Source: QHVT01 sp036399015
GTDB taxonomy: Bacteria > Acidobacteriota > Thermoanaerobaculia > Gp7-AA8
Direction of reading: 5' to 3'
Length of the DNA stretch: 64,000 nt
Assembly (NCBI GenBank): GCA_036399015.1
Contig: DASWNW010000080.1
Coordinates: forward strand, 6,274-70,273
Every line of letters begins with the position of its first letter. Within the stretch, counting starts at the first letter, position 1. The position numbers and the translations under genes are program-made. Below, in pieces: positions 15,504 to 24,429 of this stretch. The notes under the pieces were generated by a model that made no database searches, was not told the origin of the DNA, and saw only the letters and a program-made list of their open reading frames with translations.

Positions 15504-16916
15504 TCAGCCCCGCCGCCCGCGGATGCGGCCCTTCTTCATGAAGCCGTCGTAATGGCGCATGACCAGCTGGGACTCGATCTGCTGCATCGTGTCCATGGCC
15601 ACGCCGACGACGATCAGGAGCGAGGTGCCGCCGAAGTAGAAGTTGAAGCCCATGCCTTCCGTGAACCAGAGCGGAAGGGCCCGGTCGAGTGCCGCGCCGA
15701 CGCCGAACGGCAACTGCGCGACGTGCACGCCGGAGATCAGGAACTCGGGGATGATGCAGACCAGCGCCAGGTACAGCGCACCGACGAAGGTGATGCGCGT
15801 CAGCACGCGGTCGATGTAGTCGGACGTCCTCTTGCCCGGGCGGATGCCGGGGATGAAGCCGCCGTACTTGCGCATGTTGTCGGCCGTGTCGACCGGGTTG
15901 AAGACGATCGAGGTGTAGAAGTAGGCGAAGAAGACGATGCCCGCCACCTGCAGGAGGTAGTAGAGCGGCTCGCCCATCTGGAGCTGGTTGCCGATCGAGG
16001 TCGCCCACGGCTGCTTGATCATCTGCGCGATCGTCTGGGGGATGACCAGGATCGACGAGGCGAAGATGACCGGGATGACGCCGGCGGTGTTGACGCGCAG
16101 CGGCAGGTAGGTGTTCGAGCCGCCGTAGACCTTGCGGCCGACGACGCGCTTGGCGTACTGCACCGGGATGCGGCGCTGCGCCCGCTCCATGAAGACGACG
16201 AACGCCGTCACCGCGACCATGAACACCAGCAGGAAGAGGATCCCGAAGATGCCGCGCTCACCGGTGCGGATGTCGCCGATGGTCTCGATGACCGCCGACG
16301 GGAGGCCGACCACGATGCCGGCGAAGATGATCAGGGAGATGCCGTTGCCGATGCCGCGCTCGGAGATCTGCTCGCCGAGCCACATGATGAATGCGGTGCC
16401 GGTGGTGAGCGTGAGCACGGTCATGATCGGGAAGCCGAGGCCCCACAGCGAGTCCTGCACGTGCGGCGGGACGAGCGGCGCGCCGCCCGGGGCGGCCTGG
16501 GCCTTGAGCCAGAACGCCACGCCGAGCGACTGGACGATCGAGAGGACGATCGTGCCGTAGCGGGTGTACTGGTTGATCTTGCGGCGCCCCATCTCGCCTT
16601 CCTTCGAGAGCTTCTCGAGGTAGGGCCAGACGACGGTGAGGAGCTGCAGGATGATCGACGCCGAGATGTACGGCATGATGCCGAGGGCGAAGACCGAGAG
16701 GCGGCGCAGCGCGCCGCCGGAGAAGAGGTCCAGGAAGCCGAACACGCCGCCGCTCATCGCTTTGAAGAACTCGGAAAGCGCGACCGGATCGACGCCCGGC
16801 GTCGGAATGTGCGAGCCGAGGCGATACACCGCAAGCAGTGCGAACGTGAAGAGCACGCGGCGGCGCAGGTCCTCGATCGACCAGATGTTGCGGACGGTAT
16901 CGACGACGTTCGGCAC
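15504..16916 (-). CDS. secY: Preprotein translocase subunit SecY
   Basis: 470 residues with ten transmembrane helices: the plug/TM2 region GGVFGFLDLFSGGALRRLSV, VPVQYAKRVVGRKVYGG (cytoplasmic loop) and the C-terminal SLLIVVGVAMDTMQQIESQL. Somewhat longer than the E. coli protein (443). It forms the protein-conducting channel with SecE/SecG. It starts 2 bp after the rplO stop. Confidence 0.98.
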   Translation of the reverse strand: MPNVVDTVRNIWSIEDLRRRVLFTFALLAVYRLGSHIPTPGVDPVALSEFFKAMSGGVFGFLDLFSGGALRRLSVFALGIMPYISASIILQLLTVVWPYLEKLSKEGEMGRRKINQYTRYGTIVLSIVQSLGVAFWLKAQAAPGGAPLVPPHVQDSLWGLGFPIMTVLTLTTGTAFIMWLGEQISERGIGNGISLIIFAGIVVGLPSAVIETIGDIRTGERGIFGILFLLVFMVAVTAFVVFMERAQRRIPVQYAKRVVGRKVYGGSNTYLPLRVNTAGVIPVIFASSILVIPQTIAQMIKQPWATSIGNQLQMGEPLYYLLQVAGIVFFAYFYTSIVFNPVDTADNMRKYGGFIPGIRPGKRTSDYIDRVLTRITFVGALYLALVCIIPEFLISGVHVAQLPFGVGAALDRALPLWFTEGMGFNFYFGGTSLLIVVGVAMDTMQQIESQLVMRHYDGFMKKGRIRGRRG

Positions 16917-16917
16917 G

Positions 16918-17361
16918 TTACTGAATCTCCTGGCAGGTGCCGCCGGCCTTCTCGATGATCTCCCGGGCCGACTTCGAGAACTTCGTGGCCGAGACGGTGA
17001 GCTTCTTGGAGAGCTCGCCGTCGCCGAGAACCTTCACGCCGTCGTGCTGACCCTTGACCAGGCCGGCCTGGCGGAGCGTCGTCTCGTCGATCGTGGCGCC
17101 GCTGTCGAAGCGCTCGAGATCGGAGACGTTCACCACCGCGTAGTCCTTCTTGAAGATGTTGGTGAAGCCGCGCTTCGGGATGCGGCGATGCAGCGGCATC
17201 TGGCCGCCCTCGAAGCCGCGCTTGCCGCTGTAGCCGGAGCGGGACTTCTGCCCCTTCTCACCGCGGCTGGCCGTCTTGCCGTGACCCGAGCCGGGACCGC
17301 GGCCGACGCGCTTCTTGGCGTGACGCGCGCCCTTCTTCGGTTTCAGATTGTTGAGTTCCAT
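16918..17361 (-). CDS. rplO: 50S ribosomal protein L15
   Basis: 147 residues: LKPKKGARHAKKRVGRGPGS, GHGKTASRGEKGQKSRSGYS and GFEGGQMPLHRRIPKRGFTN are the L15 signature, with a C-terminal globular domain. Normal length. Between rpmD and secY. Confidence 0.98.
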   Translation of the reverse strand: MELNNLKPKKGARHAKKRVGRGPGSGHGKTASRGEKGQKSRSGYSGKRGFEGGQMPLHRRIPKRGFTNIFKKDYAVVNVSDLERFDSGATIDETTLRQAGLVKGQHDGVKVLGDGELSKKLTVSATKFSKSAREIIEKAGGTCQEIQ

Positions 17362-17371
17362 TGTTCGACTC

Positions 17372-17560
17372 CTACTCGACGACTTCGACGAGGTGAGGGA
17401 TCTTCGCGATCATGCCGCGAACTTCCTTGCTGTCCACGCGCTCGGTGACCCGGTGCATCTTGCCGAGGCCGAGAGCCTTGAGGGTCTCGCGCATCTCGAC
17501 GGGGCAACCGATGCCGCTGCGGATCTGGCGGATGCGAATGGTCTTGCCGTTCGTGGCCAT
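17372..17560 (-). CDS. rpmD: 50S ribosomal protein L30
   Basis: 62 residues: IRIRQIRSGIGCPVEMRETL then LGLGKMHRVTERVDSKEVRG, the L30/L7 ferredoxin-like fold. Its ATG shares one base with the rpsE stop (TAATG), which suggests translational coupling. Confidence 0.97.
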   Translation of the reverse strand: MATNGKTIRIRQIRSGIGCPVEMRETLKALGLGKMHRVTERVDSKEVRGMIAKIPHLVEVVE

Positions 17561-18123
17561 TACGCCTCGGCTCCTTCCGCCGCGGCCGGTTCTTCCGCGC
17601 CGCCGCGGAGGGCCTTGTACTGCTCTTCCGTCCGGAGGAGCTTGAGGGCCTCGAACGTCGCCTTGACGACGTTGTGCGGGTTGGCGGTGCCGAGCGACTT
17701 GGTGAGGATGTTCTGGATGCCGGCCGACTCGAGGATGGCGCGGACCGGACCACCGGCGATGACGCCGGTGCCTTCCGAGGCCGGCTTGAGCAGGACCTTG
17801 CCGGCGCCGTAGTGGCCGAGCTGCGCGTGCGGGATGGTGGTCCCGCTCATCGCGATCGTGATCATGTTCTTCTTCGCGATCTCGATGCCCTTCTTGATGG
17901 CGGCCGGGACTTCCTTGGCCTTGCCCGAGCCGAAGCCCACCTTGCCCTTGCCGTCGCCGACGACGACCAGCGCGCTGAAGCTGAAGTTCTTACCGCCCTT
18001 GACGACCTTCGTCACGCGGTTGATGTGCACGACCTTGTCGATCATGCCGCTTTCGCTGCGGTCATCCTGGCGACGATCGCCGCGAGGTGAACCCTGTCCG
18101 GGACGCTGCATTGGACGCTGCAT
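17560..18123 (-). CDS. rpsE: 30S ribosomal protein S5
   Basis: 187 residues. A ~25-residue Gln/Arg/Pro-rich N-terminal extension precedes the S5 double-stranded RNA-binding domain (DKVVHINRVTKVVKGGKNFS, FGSGKAKEVPAAIKKG) and the C-terminal fold (GTGVIAGGPVRAILESAGI). S5 lines the mRNA entry site and affects fidelity. Stop overlaps the rpmD start. Confidence 0.98.
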   Translation of the reverse strand: MQRPMQRPGQGSPRGDRRQDDRSESGMIDKVVHINRVTKVVKGGKNFSFSALVVVGDGKGKVGFGSGKAKEVPAAIKKGIEIAKKNMITIAMSGTTIPHAQLGHYGAGKVLLKPASEGTGVIAGGPVRAILESAGIQNILTKSLGTANPHNVVKATFEALKLLRTEEQYKALRGGAEEPAAAEGAEA

Positions 18124-18131
18124 GTGATCTC

Positions 18132-18491
18132 CTAGAATTCCAGTCCGTTCTCACGCGCCGCATCCGCGAGCGCCTTGATGTTGCCGTGGTAGAGGTACCC
18201 GCCGCGGTCGAACACGACCCGGGTGATCCCCTTGTCCTTCGCCTTCCGGGCGATGAGCGCGCCGACCGCCTTTGCGGCCGCCGCGTTGGAGCCCTTCGCT
18301 CCCGCCTCTTTCTCGAGGCTCGACGCCGAGACGATGGTGTTGCCGGTGGCGTCGTCGATCACCTGCGCGTAAATGCTCTTGAGGCTGCGGAAGACCGCCA
18401 GGCGGGGACGCTCCGTGGTGCCCGTCACCTTGCGCCGGATGCGCTCGCGAATCCGGTTCCGTGCTTCGACTCTGTGCTTTGCCTGATCCAT
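18132..18491 (-). CDS. rplR: 50S ribosomal protein L18
   Basis: 119 residues from the ATG at 18491, preceded by GAGGAAAC as ribosome site; the frame extends upstream through the AT-rich repeat but those codons are not L18-like. Core motifs: RPRLAVFRSLKSIYAQVIDD and KAVGALIARKAKDKGITRVV, VFDRGGYLYHGNIKALADAA. Binds 5S rRNA. Confidence 0.97.
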   Translation of the reverse strand: MDQAKHRVEARNRIRERIRRKVTGTTERPRLAVFRSLKSIYAQVIDDATGNTIVSASSLEKEAGAKGSNAAAAKAVGALIARKAKDKGITRVVFDRGGYLYHGNIKALADAARENGLEF

Positions 18492-18530
18492 TGTTTCCTC
18501 TGTGCCGAGATGAGTACCCGGCCCACTAAG

Positions 18531-18621
18531 AAATTGAAAATTGAAAGTGGAAAATTGAAAATGCGTGGCTCCCGCACCTTCGATCCGATTTTTCAATTTT
18601 CAATTTTTTCATTTTCAATTC
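18531..18621. repeat. AT-rich palindromic array of TTGAAAA tandem units between rplF and rplR
   Basis: The left arm is AAATTGAAAATTGAAAGTGG plus AAAATTGAAAAT; the right arm is TTTTTCAATTTTCAATTTTT plus TCATTTTCAATT; the centre is ~35 bp of normal G+C. The composition (~20% G+C in the arms) is unlike anything else in the window. It ends 3 bp from the rplF stop codon. Confidence 0.85.
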
Positions 18622-18624
18622 CTG

Positions 18625-19167
18625 CTACTTGCCGGCCGCCTTGCCCGCCTTGCGGCGAACCACTTCGTCCGAGTACTTGATGCCCTTGCCCTTGTAGGGG
18701 TCGGGCTCGCGGAGGCTGCGGATCTCCGCGGCGGTCTGGCCGACCTTCTGGCGGTCGATGCCCGTCACGGTGATGTGGCCGGTTTTGGCGTCGACGGTGA
18801 TGTCGATCCCCTCCGGAATCGGGAACCGGATGGGATGCGAGTAGCCGAGCTGGAAGACGACCTCGCGGCCCTTCACCTCGGCGCGGTAGCCGACGCCGAT
18901 GATGTCGAGCTCGCGCTTGAAGCCCTCGCTCACGCCGCGGACGTTGTTCGCCACGAGCGCGCGCATGAGGCCGTGGAAGGCGCGGGTGCGGCCTTCCTCG
19001 TCGCCACGCTCGAACTTCACGACGTTGTTCTCGACGTTCATGGTGATGCCGGGGACCTTGGCGGTGGTGAGGCTGCCCTTCGGCCCCTTGACCACGACCG
19101 CGCTCTCGGTCTGGCTGACCTCGACGCCTTTCGGCAGCGGAATCTCTTTCTTACCAATACGCGACAT
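18625..19167 (-). CDS. rplF: 50S ribosomal protein L6
   Basis: 180 residues: MSRIGKKEIPLPKGVEVSQT, two L6 domains with GVSEGFKRELDIIGVGYRAE and the C-terminal signature LREPDPYKGKGIKYSDEVVR. Normal length. Its stop abuts the AT-rich repeat array. Confidence 0.98.
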   Translation of the reverse strand: MSRIGKKEIPLPKGVEVSQTESAVVVKGPKGSLTTAKVPGITMNVENNVVKFERGDEEGRTRAFHGLMRALVANNVRGVSEGFKRELDIIGVGYRAEVKGREVVFQLGYSHPIRFPIPEGIDITVDAKTGHITVTGIDRQKVGQTAAEIRSLREPDPYKGKGIKYSDEVVRRKAGKAAGK

Positions 19168-19178
19168 GTGGGATCTCC

Positions 19179-19583
19179 TTACCAGACCTGGCAGAGGACT
19201 TCGCCGCCGATGCCGGTGCGCGCCGCCTCGGCGCCGGAGAGGACGCCTTTCGAGGTGGAGACGATGGCCAGGCCGAGACCGCCCAGAACCTGCGGGATCT
19301 CTTCCTTGCCACGGTACACGCGACGGCCCGGGCGCGAAACGCGCTCGATGCCACGGATGACGGGCTCGCCGTCCTCCGAGTACTTGAGGTAGACGCGGAG
19401 GGTGGCCTGCGGCTTGCCGTCCTCGTTCGCTACCTTGTAGTTGCTGATGAAACCCTCGGACTTGAGGATACGCGCAACCTCGACCTTCAGCTTCGAGCTC
19501 GGCATCTCGACGCGTTCGTGGCGCGACTGAATTCCGTTGCGGATTCTGGTGAGCATATCCGCGATGGGATCTGTCATCGACAT
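19179..19583 (-). CDS. rpsH: 30S ribosomal protein S8
   Basis: 134 residues: MTDPIADMLTRIRNGIQSRH, the conserved middle RVSRPGRRVYRGKEEIPQV and the S8 C-terminal signature GLAIVSTSKGVLSGAEAART. The N-terminal MS before MTDP may be the start; a second ATG is 6 nt downstream. S8 regulates the spc operon in E. coli. Confidence 0.97.
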   Translation of the reverse strand: MSMTDPIADMLTRIRNGIQSRHERVEMPSSKLKVEVARILKSEGFISNYKVANEDGKPQATLRVYLKYSEDGEPVIRGIERVSRPGRRVYRGKEEIPQVLGGLGLAIVSTSKGVLSGAEAARTGIGGEVLCQVW

Positions 19584-19613
19584 TCTGTGACTCCTAGTAA
19601 TCGGTCGTGCGAG

Positions 19614-19799
19614 CTACCAGCTCGATTTCGTCACGCCGGGGACGTAGCCGCCCAGCGAGAGCAGTCGGAAGCAGATGCGGCAGAGCTGGAACTTGCGCAG
19701 GAACCCGCGCGGACGTCCACACTGCTTGCAGCGGTTGCGCTGACGCGTCGAGAACTTCGGCTTCCGCTCAGCTTTGACGATCATTGAAGTTTTGGCCAT
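19614..19799 (-). CDS. rpsN: 30S ribosomal protein S14, type Z
   Basis: 61 residues, the short zinc-type S14: C24xxC27 and C40xxC43 (RCKQCGRPRGFLRKFQLCRI) bind zinc, followed by GYVPGVTKSSW. It lies between rplE and rpsH as expected. Confidence 0.97.
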   Translation of the reverse strand: MAKTSMIVKAERKPKFSTRQRNRCKQCGRPRGFLRKFQLCRICFRLLSLGGYVPGVTKSSW

Positions 19800-19808
19800 G
19801 TGGTCCTC

Positions 19809-20351
19809 TTACTTGCCGAACGGCATTCCGAGCTCGCGAAGGAGCGTGCGAGCCTGCTCGTCCGTCTTCGCGGTCGTGACGATCGTGATGTTCATGCCCT
19901 TCGGCTTGTCGACCTTCACCGGATCGATTTCGGGGAAGATCAGGTGGTCGCGGATGCCGAGGGTGTAATTGCCGCGCCCGTCGAACGACTTCGTCGGCAC
20001 GCCGCGGAAGTCGCGGACGCGCGGAAGAGCGACGCTGATCAGACGGTCGAGGAACTCGTACATCTTGTCGCCGCGGAGGGTGACCATCGTGCCGATGGGA
20101 ACGCCCTCGCGGAGCTTGAAGGCCGCAATGGACTTCTTGGCCTTGGTCACGACCGGCTTCTGGCCGGTGATGGTGGCGAGCTCCTCGACCGCGGAGTCGA
20201 GAATCTTGGAGTTCGAGATCGCCTCGCCCATGCCCATGTTCAGGACGACTTTCTCGACCTTGGGAACCGCCATCGGGTTCTTGATCTGAAACTCTTCCTG
20301 CAGCTTCCTGCGGACTTCTGTCTGGTAATGCTCTTTGAGTCTGGCTGCCAT
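19809..20351 (-). CDS. rplE: 50S ribosomal protein L5
   Basis: 180 residues: VPKVEKVVLNMGMGEAISNS, GQKPVVTKAKKSIAAFKLRE and GRGNYTLGIRDHLIFPEID. Normal length; binds 5S rRNA with L18. It follows rplX after a 58-bp spacer with a CCCCCC/GGGGGAG stem. Confidence 0.98.
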   Translation of the reverse strand: MAARLKEHYQTEVRRKLQEEFQIKNPMAVPKVEKVVLNMGMGEAISNSKILDSAVEELATITGQKPVVTKAKKSIAAFKLREGVPIGTMVTLRGDKMYEFLDRLISVALPRVRDFRGVPTKSFDGRGNYTLGIRDHLIFPEIDPVKVDKPKGMNITIVTTAKTDEQARTLLRELGMPFGK

Positions 20352-20409
20352 GCTGGTTCCTTGTGCCCCCCGGCGTTGTACGGGGGAGGTGTGGTTGTTA
20401 CCGCGTTAG

Positions 20410-20778
20410 TTACTTGATGAGGTCCGCTTTGCAGTTGCGGCAGAAGCGGACGGCGGTGCCTTCTTCGGTGCGGTGCGAGCCGGTCCGGGCCGGCTCGTTG
20501 CAGCTCGGGCAGATCACCTGGAGCTTGGCCACGTTGATGGCCGACTCCCGCTCGAGGATGCCGCCCTTGACGTTCTTGCCGGGGTTCGGCTTGGTGTGCT
20601 TCTTGGTGAAGTTCACACGCTCGACGATGGCCTTGCCCTTGGTGGCGAGGACGCGGAGAACGCGTCCCTGCTTGCCGCGGTCCTTGCCGGAGAGAACGAC
20701 GACGGTGTCGCCTTTCTTCACGTGCGGCTTCGGGCGGGGGCCTTCAGTCTGCTTGCTGCTACGTCCGTACAGTCCCAT
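20410..20778 (-). CDS. rplX: 50S ribosomal protein L24 with C-terminal zinc ribbon
   Basis: 122 residues against ~100-105 in E. coli. The KOW part is standard (HVKKGDTVVVLSGKDRGKQG, GGILERESAINVAKLQVICP). The C-terminus adds CPSCNEPARTGSHR and FCRNCKADLIK, a CxxC-x(n)-CxxC zinc ribbon, seen in L24 of several phyla but absent from E. coli. Confidence 0.97.
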   Translation of the reverse strand: MGLYGRSSKQTEGPRPKPHVKKGDTVVVLSGKDRGKQGRVLRVLATKGKAIVERVNFTKKHTKPNPGKNVKGGILERESAINVAKLQVICPSCNEPARTGSHRTEEGTAVRFCRNCKADLIK

Positions 20779-20790
20779 GGTGCGCTTCCT

Positions 20791-21162
20791 TTAAATGACT
20801 TCCGGCGCGAGCGAGATGATCTTCATGAACTTGCGCTCACGAAGCTCTCGGGCCACCGGGCCGAACACGCGGGTGCCGACCGGCTCGCGCGCGTCGTTGA
20901 TCAGAACGGCCGCGTTGTCGTCGAACTTGATGTACGACCCGTCGCGGCGGCGGGTCTCCTTCACGGTGCGGACGATCACGGCCCTGACGACCGCGCCCTT
21001 CTTCACCGTACCGTCCGGCGAGGCTTCCTTCACCGAGGCGGTGATGACGTCGCCGACGCGGGCGTACTGCCCCGCGGTCGAGCCGCCGCGCATGCGGATG
21101 CAGGCGATCTTCTTCGCGCCGGTGTTGTCGGCCACCTGAAGAATGGTTCCCATCTGAATCAT
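20791..21162 (-). CDS. rplN: 50S ribosomal protein L14
   Basis: 123 residues: MIQMGTILQVADNTGAKKIA, the L14 signature GAVVRAVIVRTVKETRRRDG and FGPVARELRERKFMKIISLA. Normal length. A repeat array sits between it and rpsQ. Confidence 0.98.
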   Translation of the reverse strand: MIQMGTILQVADNTGAKKIACIRMRGGSTAGQYARVGDVITASVKEASPDGTVKKGAVVRAVIVRTVKETRRRDGSYIKFDDNAAVLINDAREPVGTRVFGPVARELRERKFMKIISLAPEVI

Positions 21163-21177
21163 GACGTTGTCTCCACT

Positions 21178-21245
21178 GTTGCTAGTTGCTGGTTGCTAGT
21201 TGCCGGCAAAGCAGCACTTGCCACCAGCGACCAGGAACTAGCAAC
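21178..21245. repeat. Palindromic array of GTTGCTA tandem units between rpsQ and rplN
   Basis: The left arm is GTTGCTAGTTGCTGGTTGCT with AGTTGCC; the right arm is GGAACTAGCAAC preceded by ACCAGCGACC; the centre contains AAGCAGCAC, the complement of GTGCTTTGC-like sequence in the array at 13198. It abuts the TAG stop of rpsQ. Confidence 0.82.
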
Positions 21246-21539
21246 CTAGCTGGCCTTATCCAATACTTCCCGAACGTTCCAGCGCTTGCGCTTCGAGAGC
21301 GGGCGCGTCTCCTCGATGATCACGCGGTCGCCGACGTTGATGTCCGGCTGCTCGCTGTGCGCGAGGAACTTGCTGGTGCGCTTGATGTACTTCTGATACA
21401 TCCCGTGCTTGACGAGGTTCTCGACCGCGACGACCACGGTCTTCTGCATCTTGTTCGAGACCACCACGCCGATCTTGGTGCGGCTGTTCTGGTCGTTGCT
21501 CTGACCGGCGGCGGCTTCCTTCTTGTCCTTCGTAGCCAT
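21246..21539 (-). CDS. rpsQ: 30S ribosomal protein S17
   Basis: 97 residues; ~20 extra N-terminal residues (MATKDKKEAAAGQSNDQNSR) before the OB-fold core TKIGVVVSNKMQKTVVVAVE and the signature GDRVIIEETRPLSKRKRWNV. Its TAG stop is joined to the repeat array at 21178-21245. Confidence 0.97.
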   Translation of the reverse strand: MATKDKKEAAAGQSNDQNSRTKIGVVVSNKMQKTVVVAVENLVKHGMYQKYIKRTSKFLAHSEQPDINVGDRVIIEETRPLSKRKRWNVREVLDKAS

Positions 21540-21550
21540 GTTCCTGTTCC

Positions 21551-21766
21551 TTACGCGCTGGCAGCGCCGCGCTCGCGCTCATTGAGGAGCGTCTGGATCT
21601 GCGCGATCTCGCGGCGCACTTCGCGCATCTTCATCGGGTTCTCGACGCGCCCGGTGGCGCGTTGAAAGCGGAGCTTGAAGAGCTGCTCGCGCAGGTCGCG
21701 CTCGCGGGAGCGGAGCTCGTCGACGCTCTTGTCGCGAAGGGTGGTCATCGTCTTCTTGCTGGCCAT
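21551..21766 (-). CDS. rpmC: 50S ribosomal protein L29
   Basis: 71 residues from the ATG at 21766, which shares one base with the rplP stop (TAATG). The two-helix hairpin is clear: LRDKSVDELRSRERDLREQL, FKLRFQRATGRVENPMKMRE and VRREIAQIQTLLNERE. Near the polypeptide exit tunnel. Longer upstream frames extend into rplP and are not used. Confidence 0.97.
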   Translation of the reverse strand: MASKKTMTTLRDKSVDELRSRERDLREQLFKLRFQRATGRVENPMKMREVRREIAQIQTLLNERERGAASA

Positions 21767-22191
21767 TACTCGCCGACCTCCGTCTGCTCGCGCGTCACGA
21801 AGCGGGTCTTGATCGGCAGCTTGGAGCCGGCCAGGCGGAACGCCTCCTCGGCGACCTCGCGCGTCACACCCTCCATCTCGTAGAGGATGCGGGCCGGCTT
21901 GATCACGCACACCCACTCTTCCGGTGCACCCTTGCCCTTGCCCATGCGGGTCTCGAGTGGCTTCTTGGTGACCGGCTTGTCCGGGAAGATGCGGATCCAG
22001 ATCTTGCCGCCGCGCTTGATGTGGCGGGTCATGGCGATACGGGCCGCCTCGATCTGGCGGGCGGTGACCCAGCCCGTCTCGAGCGCCTGCAGCCCGAAAT
22101 CGCCGAACGAGACCTTGGCCCCGCGCGTGGCGAGACCGCGGCGGCGTCCGCGCTGCTGCTTTCTGAATTTGACTTTCTTCGGCATCAACAT
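21766..22191 (-). CDS. rplP: 50S ribosomal protein L16
   Basis: 141 residues (MLMPKKVKFRKQQRGRRRGL); AGGAGA lies 9 nt before the first ATG, although MPKKVKF at 22185 is the typical family start. Core motifs: FGDFGLQALETGWVTARQIE, IWIRIFPDKPVTKKPLETRM and GKGKGAPEEWVCVIKPARIL. Sits at the A-site side of the peptidyl-transferase centre. Confidence 0.97.
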   Translation of the reverse strand: MLMPKKVKFRKQQRGRRRGLATRGAKVSFGDFGLQALETGWVTARQIEAARIAMTRHIKRGGKIWIRIFPDKPVTKKPLETRMGKGKGAPEEWVCVIKPARILYEMEGVTREVAEEAFRLAGSKLPIKTRFVTREQTEVGE

Positions 22192-22223
22192 GATGCGGTT
22201 TCTCCTGGATTACTGACTTCGAG

Positions 22224-22874
<651 letters not shown>

Positions 22875-22885
22875 AGTAGCCTCCG

Positions 22886-23275
22886 TTATTTACGGGCGCG
22901 GGCGCGGCCCTTGCCGCCGCTGCGCTCGTTTACAGCCTTCACTTCGTCCGAGACATGCACCGTGACGTGCGCCTTCCGCTTCTGGATCTGATAGGCGCGC
23001 CCCATCGGTGCGGGCTGGATGCGCTTCTCACGCGGACCTTCGTTGACGTAGATCTTCGAGACCACCAGGTCGTCGACGTCCGCGCCTGCTTCCTTGTTCT
23101 CCGCGTTGGCCACGGCCGAGCGGAGGAGCTTCTCGAGGTCCTTCGCCACCGCCTTGCGGGTGAAGCGGAGGATGTTGAGCGCTTCCTCGACCTTCTTGCC
23201 GCGGACGAGGTCGGCCACGAGGCGCACCTTCTGGGGCGACGCTTTCAGGTATCTGAGAGTTGCCGTTGCTTCCAT
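22886..23275 (-). CDS. rplV: 50S ribosomal protein L22
   Basis: 129 residues: ATLRYLKASPQKVRLVADLV, RGKKVEEALNILRFTRKAVA and the tunnel hairpin signature MGRAYQIQKRKAHVTVHVSD. An Arg/Lys-rich tail of ~18 residues follows. Normal context between rpsS and rpsC. Confidence 0.98.
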   Translation of the reverse strand: MEATATLRYLKASPQKVRLVADLVRGKKVEEALNILRFTRKAVAKDLEKLLRSAVANAENKEAGADVDDLVVSKIYVNEGPREKRIQPAPMGRAYQIQKRKAHVTVHVSDEVKAVNERSGGKGRARARK

Positions 23276-23284
23276 GGTGTCCTC

Positions 23285-23575
23285 TTACTTCCCTGCCGGC
23301 TTGGCCGACTTCTCGACCTTCTTGCCGCTGTGGCCTTTGAAGGTACGGGTCAGGGAGAACTCGCCCAGCTTGTGACCGACCATGTTCTCGGAGATGTAAA
23401 CCGGGGTGAACTTCCGGCCGTTGTGCACCGCGATCGTGTGACCGACCATGTCGGGGGTCACGGTCGAGCGGCGCGACCACGTCTTGATGACTTTCTTGTC
23501 GCGCTCGCGGTTCATCGTCTCCACCTTCTTCTCGAGGTGGCTGTCCACGAACGGACCTTTCTTCATTGAGCGCAT
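23285..23575 (-). CDS. rpsS: 30S ribosomal protein S19
   Basis: 96 residues starting MRSMKKGPFVDSHLEKKVET; the ATG at 23575 shares a base with the rplB stop (TAATG), while MKKGPF at 23566 is the commoner family start. Signature: STVTPDMVGHTIAVHNGRKF, YISENMVGHKLGEFSLTRTF. Binds the 30S head with S13. Confidence 0.97.
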   Translation of the reverse strand: MRSMKKGPFVDSHLEKKVETMNRERDKKVIKTWSRRSTVTPDMVGHTIAVHNGRKFTPVYISENMVGHKLGEFSLTRTFKGHSGKKVEKSAKPAGK

Positions 23576-24399
23576 TACTTGGTTCTCCGCTTGACGATGA
23601 ACTTGTTCGTCTGCTTGTTGCGGCGCGTCTTGTAGCCCTTGGTGGGCTGGCCCCACGGGCTGACCGGGTGACGGCCGCCGGAGGTCTTGCCCTCGCCGCC
23701 GCCGAGTGGGTGGTCGACCGGGTTCATCGAGACGCCGCGGTTGTGCGGCTTCTTGCCGAGGTGGCGGGTGCGTCCGGCCTTGCCGTACGACACGTTCTCG
23801 TGCTCGAGGTTGCCGACCTGCCCGACCGTCGCGTAGCAGCGGACGTGCACCTTGCGCATCTCGCCGGAGGGGAGGCGGAGCGTGGCCCAGTCACCCTCGC
23901 GGGCGATGAGCTGCGCGCCGACGCCGGCCGAGCGGACCATCTGGCCGCCCTTGCCTTCCTTGAGCTCGACGTTGTGGATCACGGTGCCGAGGGGGATCTT
24001 CGACAGCGGGAGGGCATTGCCCACCAGGATGTCGGCGTCCTCGCCGGCCACGATGGTCGTGCCGACCGTCAGGCCGTTCGGGGCGAGGATGTAGCGCTTC
24101 TCGCCGTCGACGTAGTGCAGCAGCGCGATGTGGGCGGTGCGGTTCGGATCGTACTCGATCGCCGCGACCTTCGCGGGGATGCCGCGCTTGTCGCGCTTGA
24201 AGTCGATCTCACGGTACTTCTGCTTGTGACCGCCGCCGATGAAACGCGACGTGACGCGGCCGGAGCTGCTGCGCCCGCCCGTCTTCGGCTTGCCCTTGGT
24301 CAGCGCCTTCTCCGGCGTCGTCTTGGTGATGTCCTTGAACGACGCGTGGGTGGAGAAGCGGACGCCGGGCGAAGTCGGCTTGTATCGATTCGTAGCCAT
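23575..24399 (-). CDS. rplB: 50S ribosomal protein L2
   Basis: 274 residues: YKPTSPGVRFSTHASFKDIT, SRFIGGGHKQKYREIDFKRD, and the C-terminal signature HNRGVSMNPVDHPLGGGEGK followed by WGQPTKGYKTRRNKQTNKF. Contains the conserved His of GVSMNPVDHP near the peptidyl-transferase centre. Normal length. Confidence 0.98.
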   Translation of the reverse strand: MATNRYKPTSPGVRFSTHASFKDITKTTPEKALTKGKPKTGGRSSSGRVTSRFIGGGHKQKYREIDFKRDKRGIPAKVAAIEYDPNRTAHIALLHYVDGEKRYILAPNGLTVGTTIVAGEDADILVGNALPLSKIPLGTVIHNVELKEGKGGQMVRSAGVGAQLIAREGDWATLRLPSGEMRKVHVRCYATVGQVGNLEHENVSYGKAGRTRHLGKKPHNRGVSMNPVDHPLGGGEGKTSGGRHPVSPWGQPTKGYKTRRNKQTNKFIVKRRTK

Positions 24400-24429
24400 A
24401 GTTGTCTTTCTTTATCGGCTCGTTACGGC

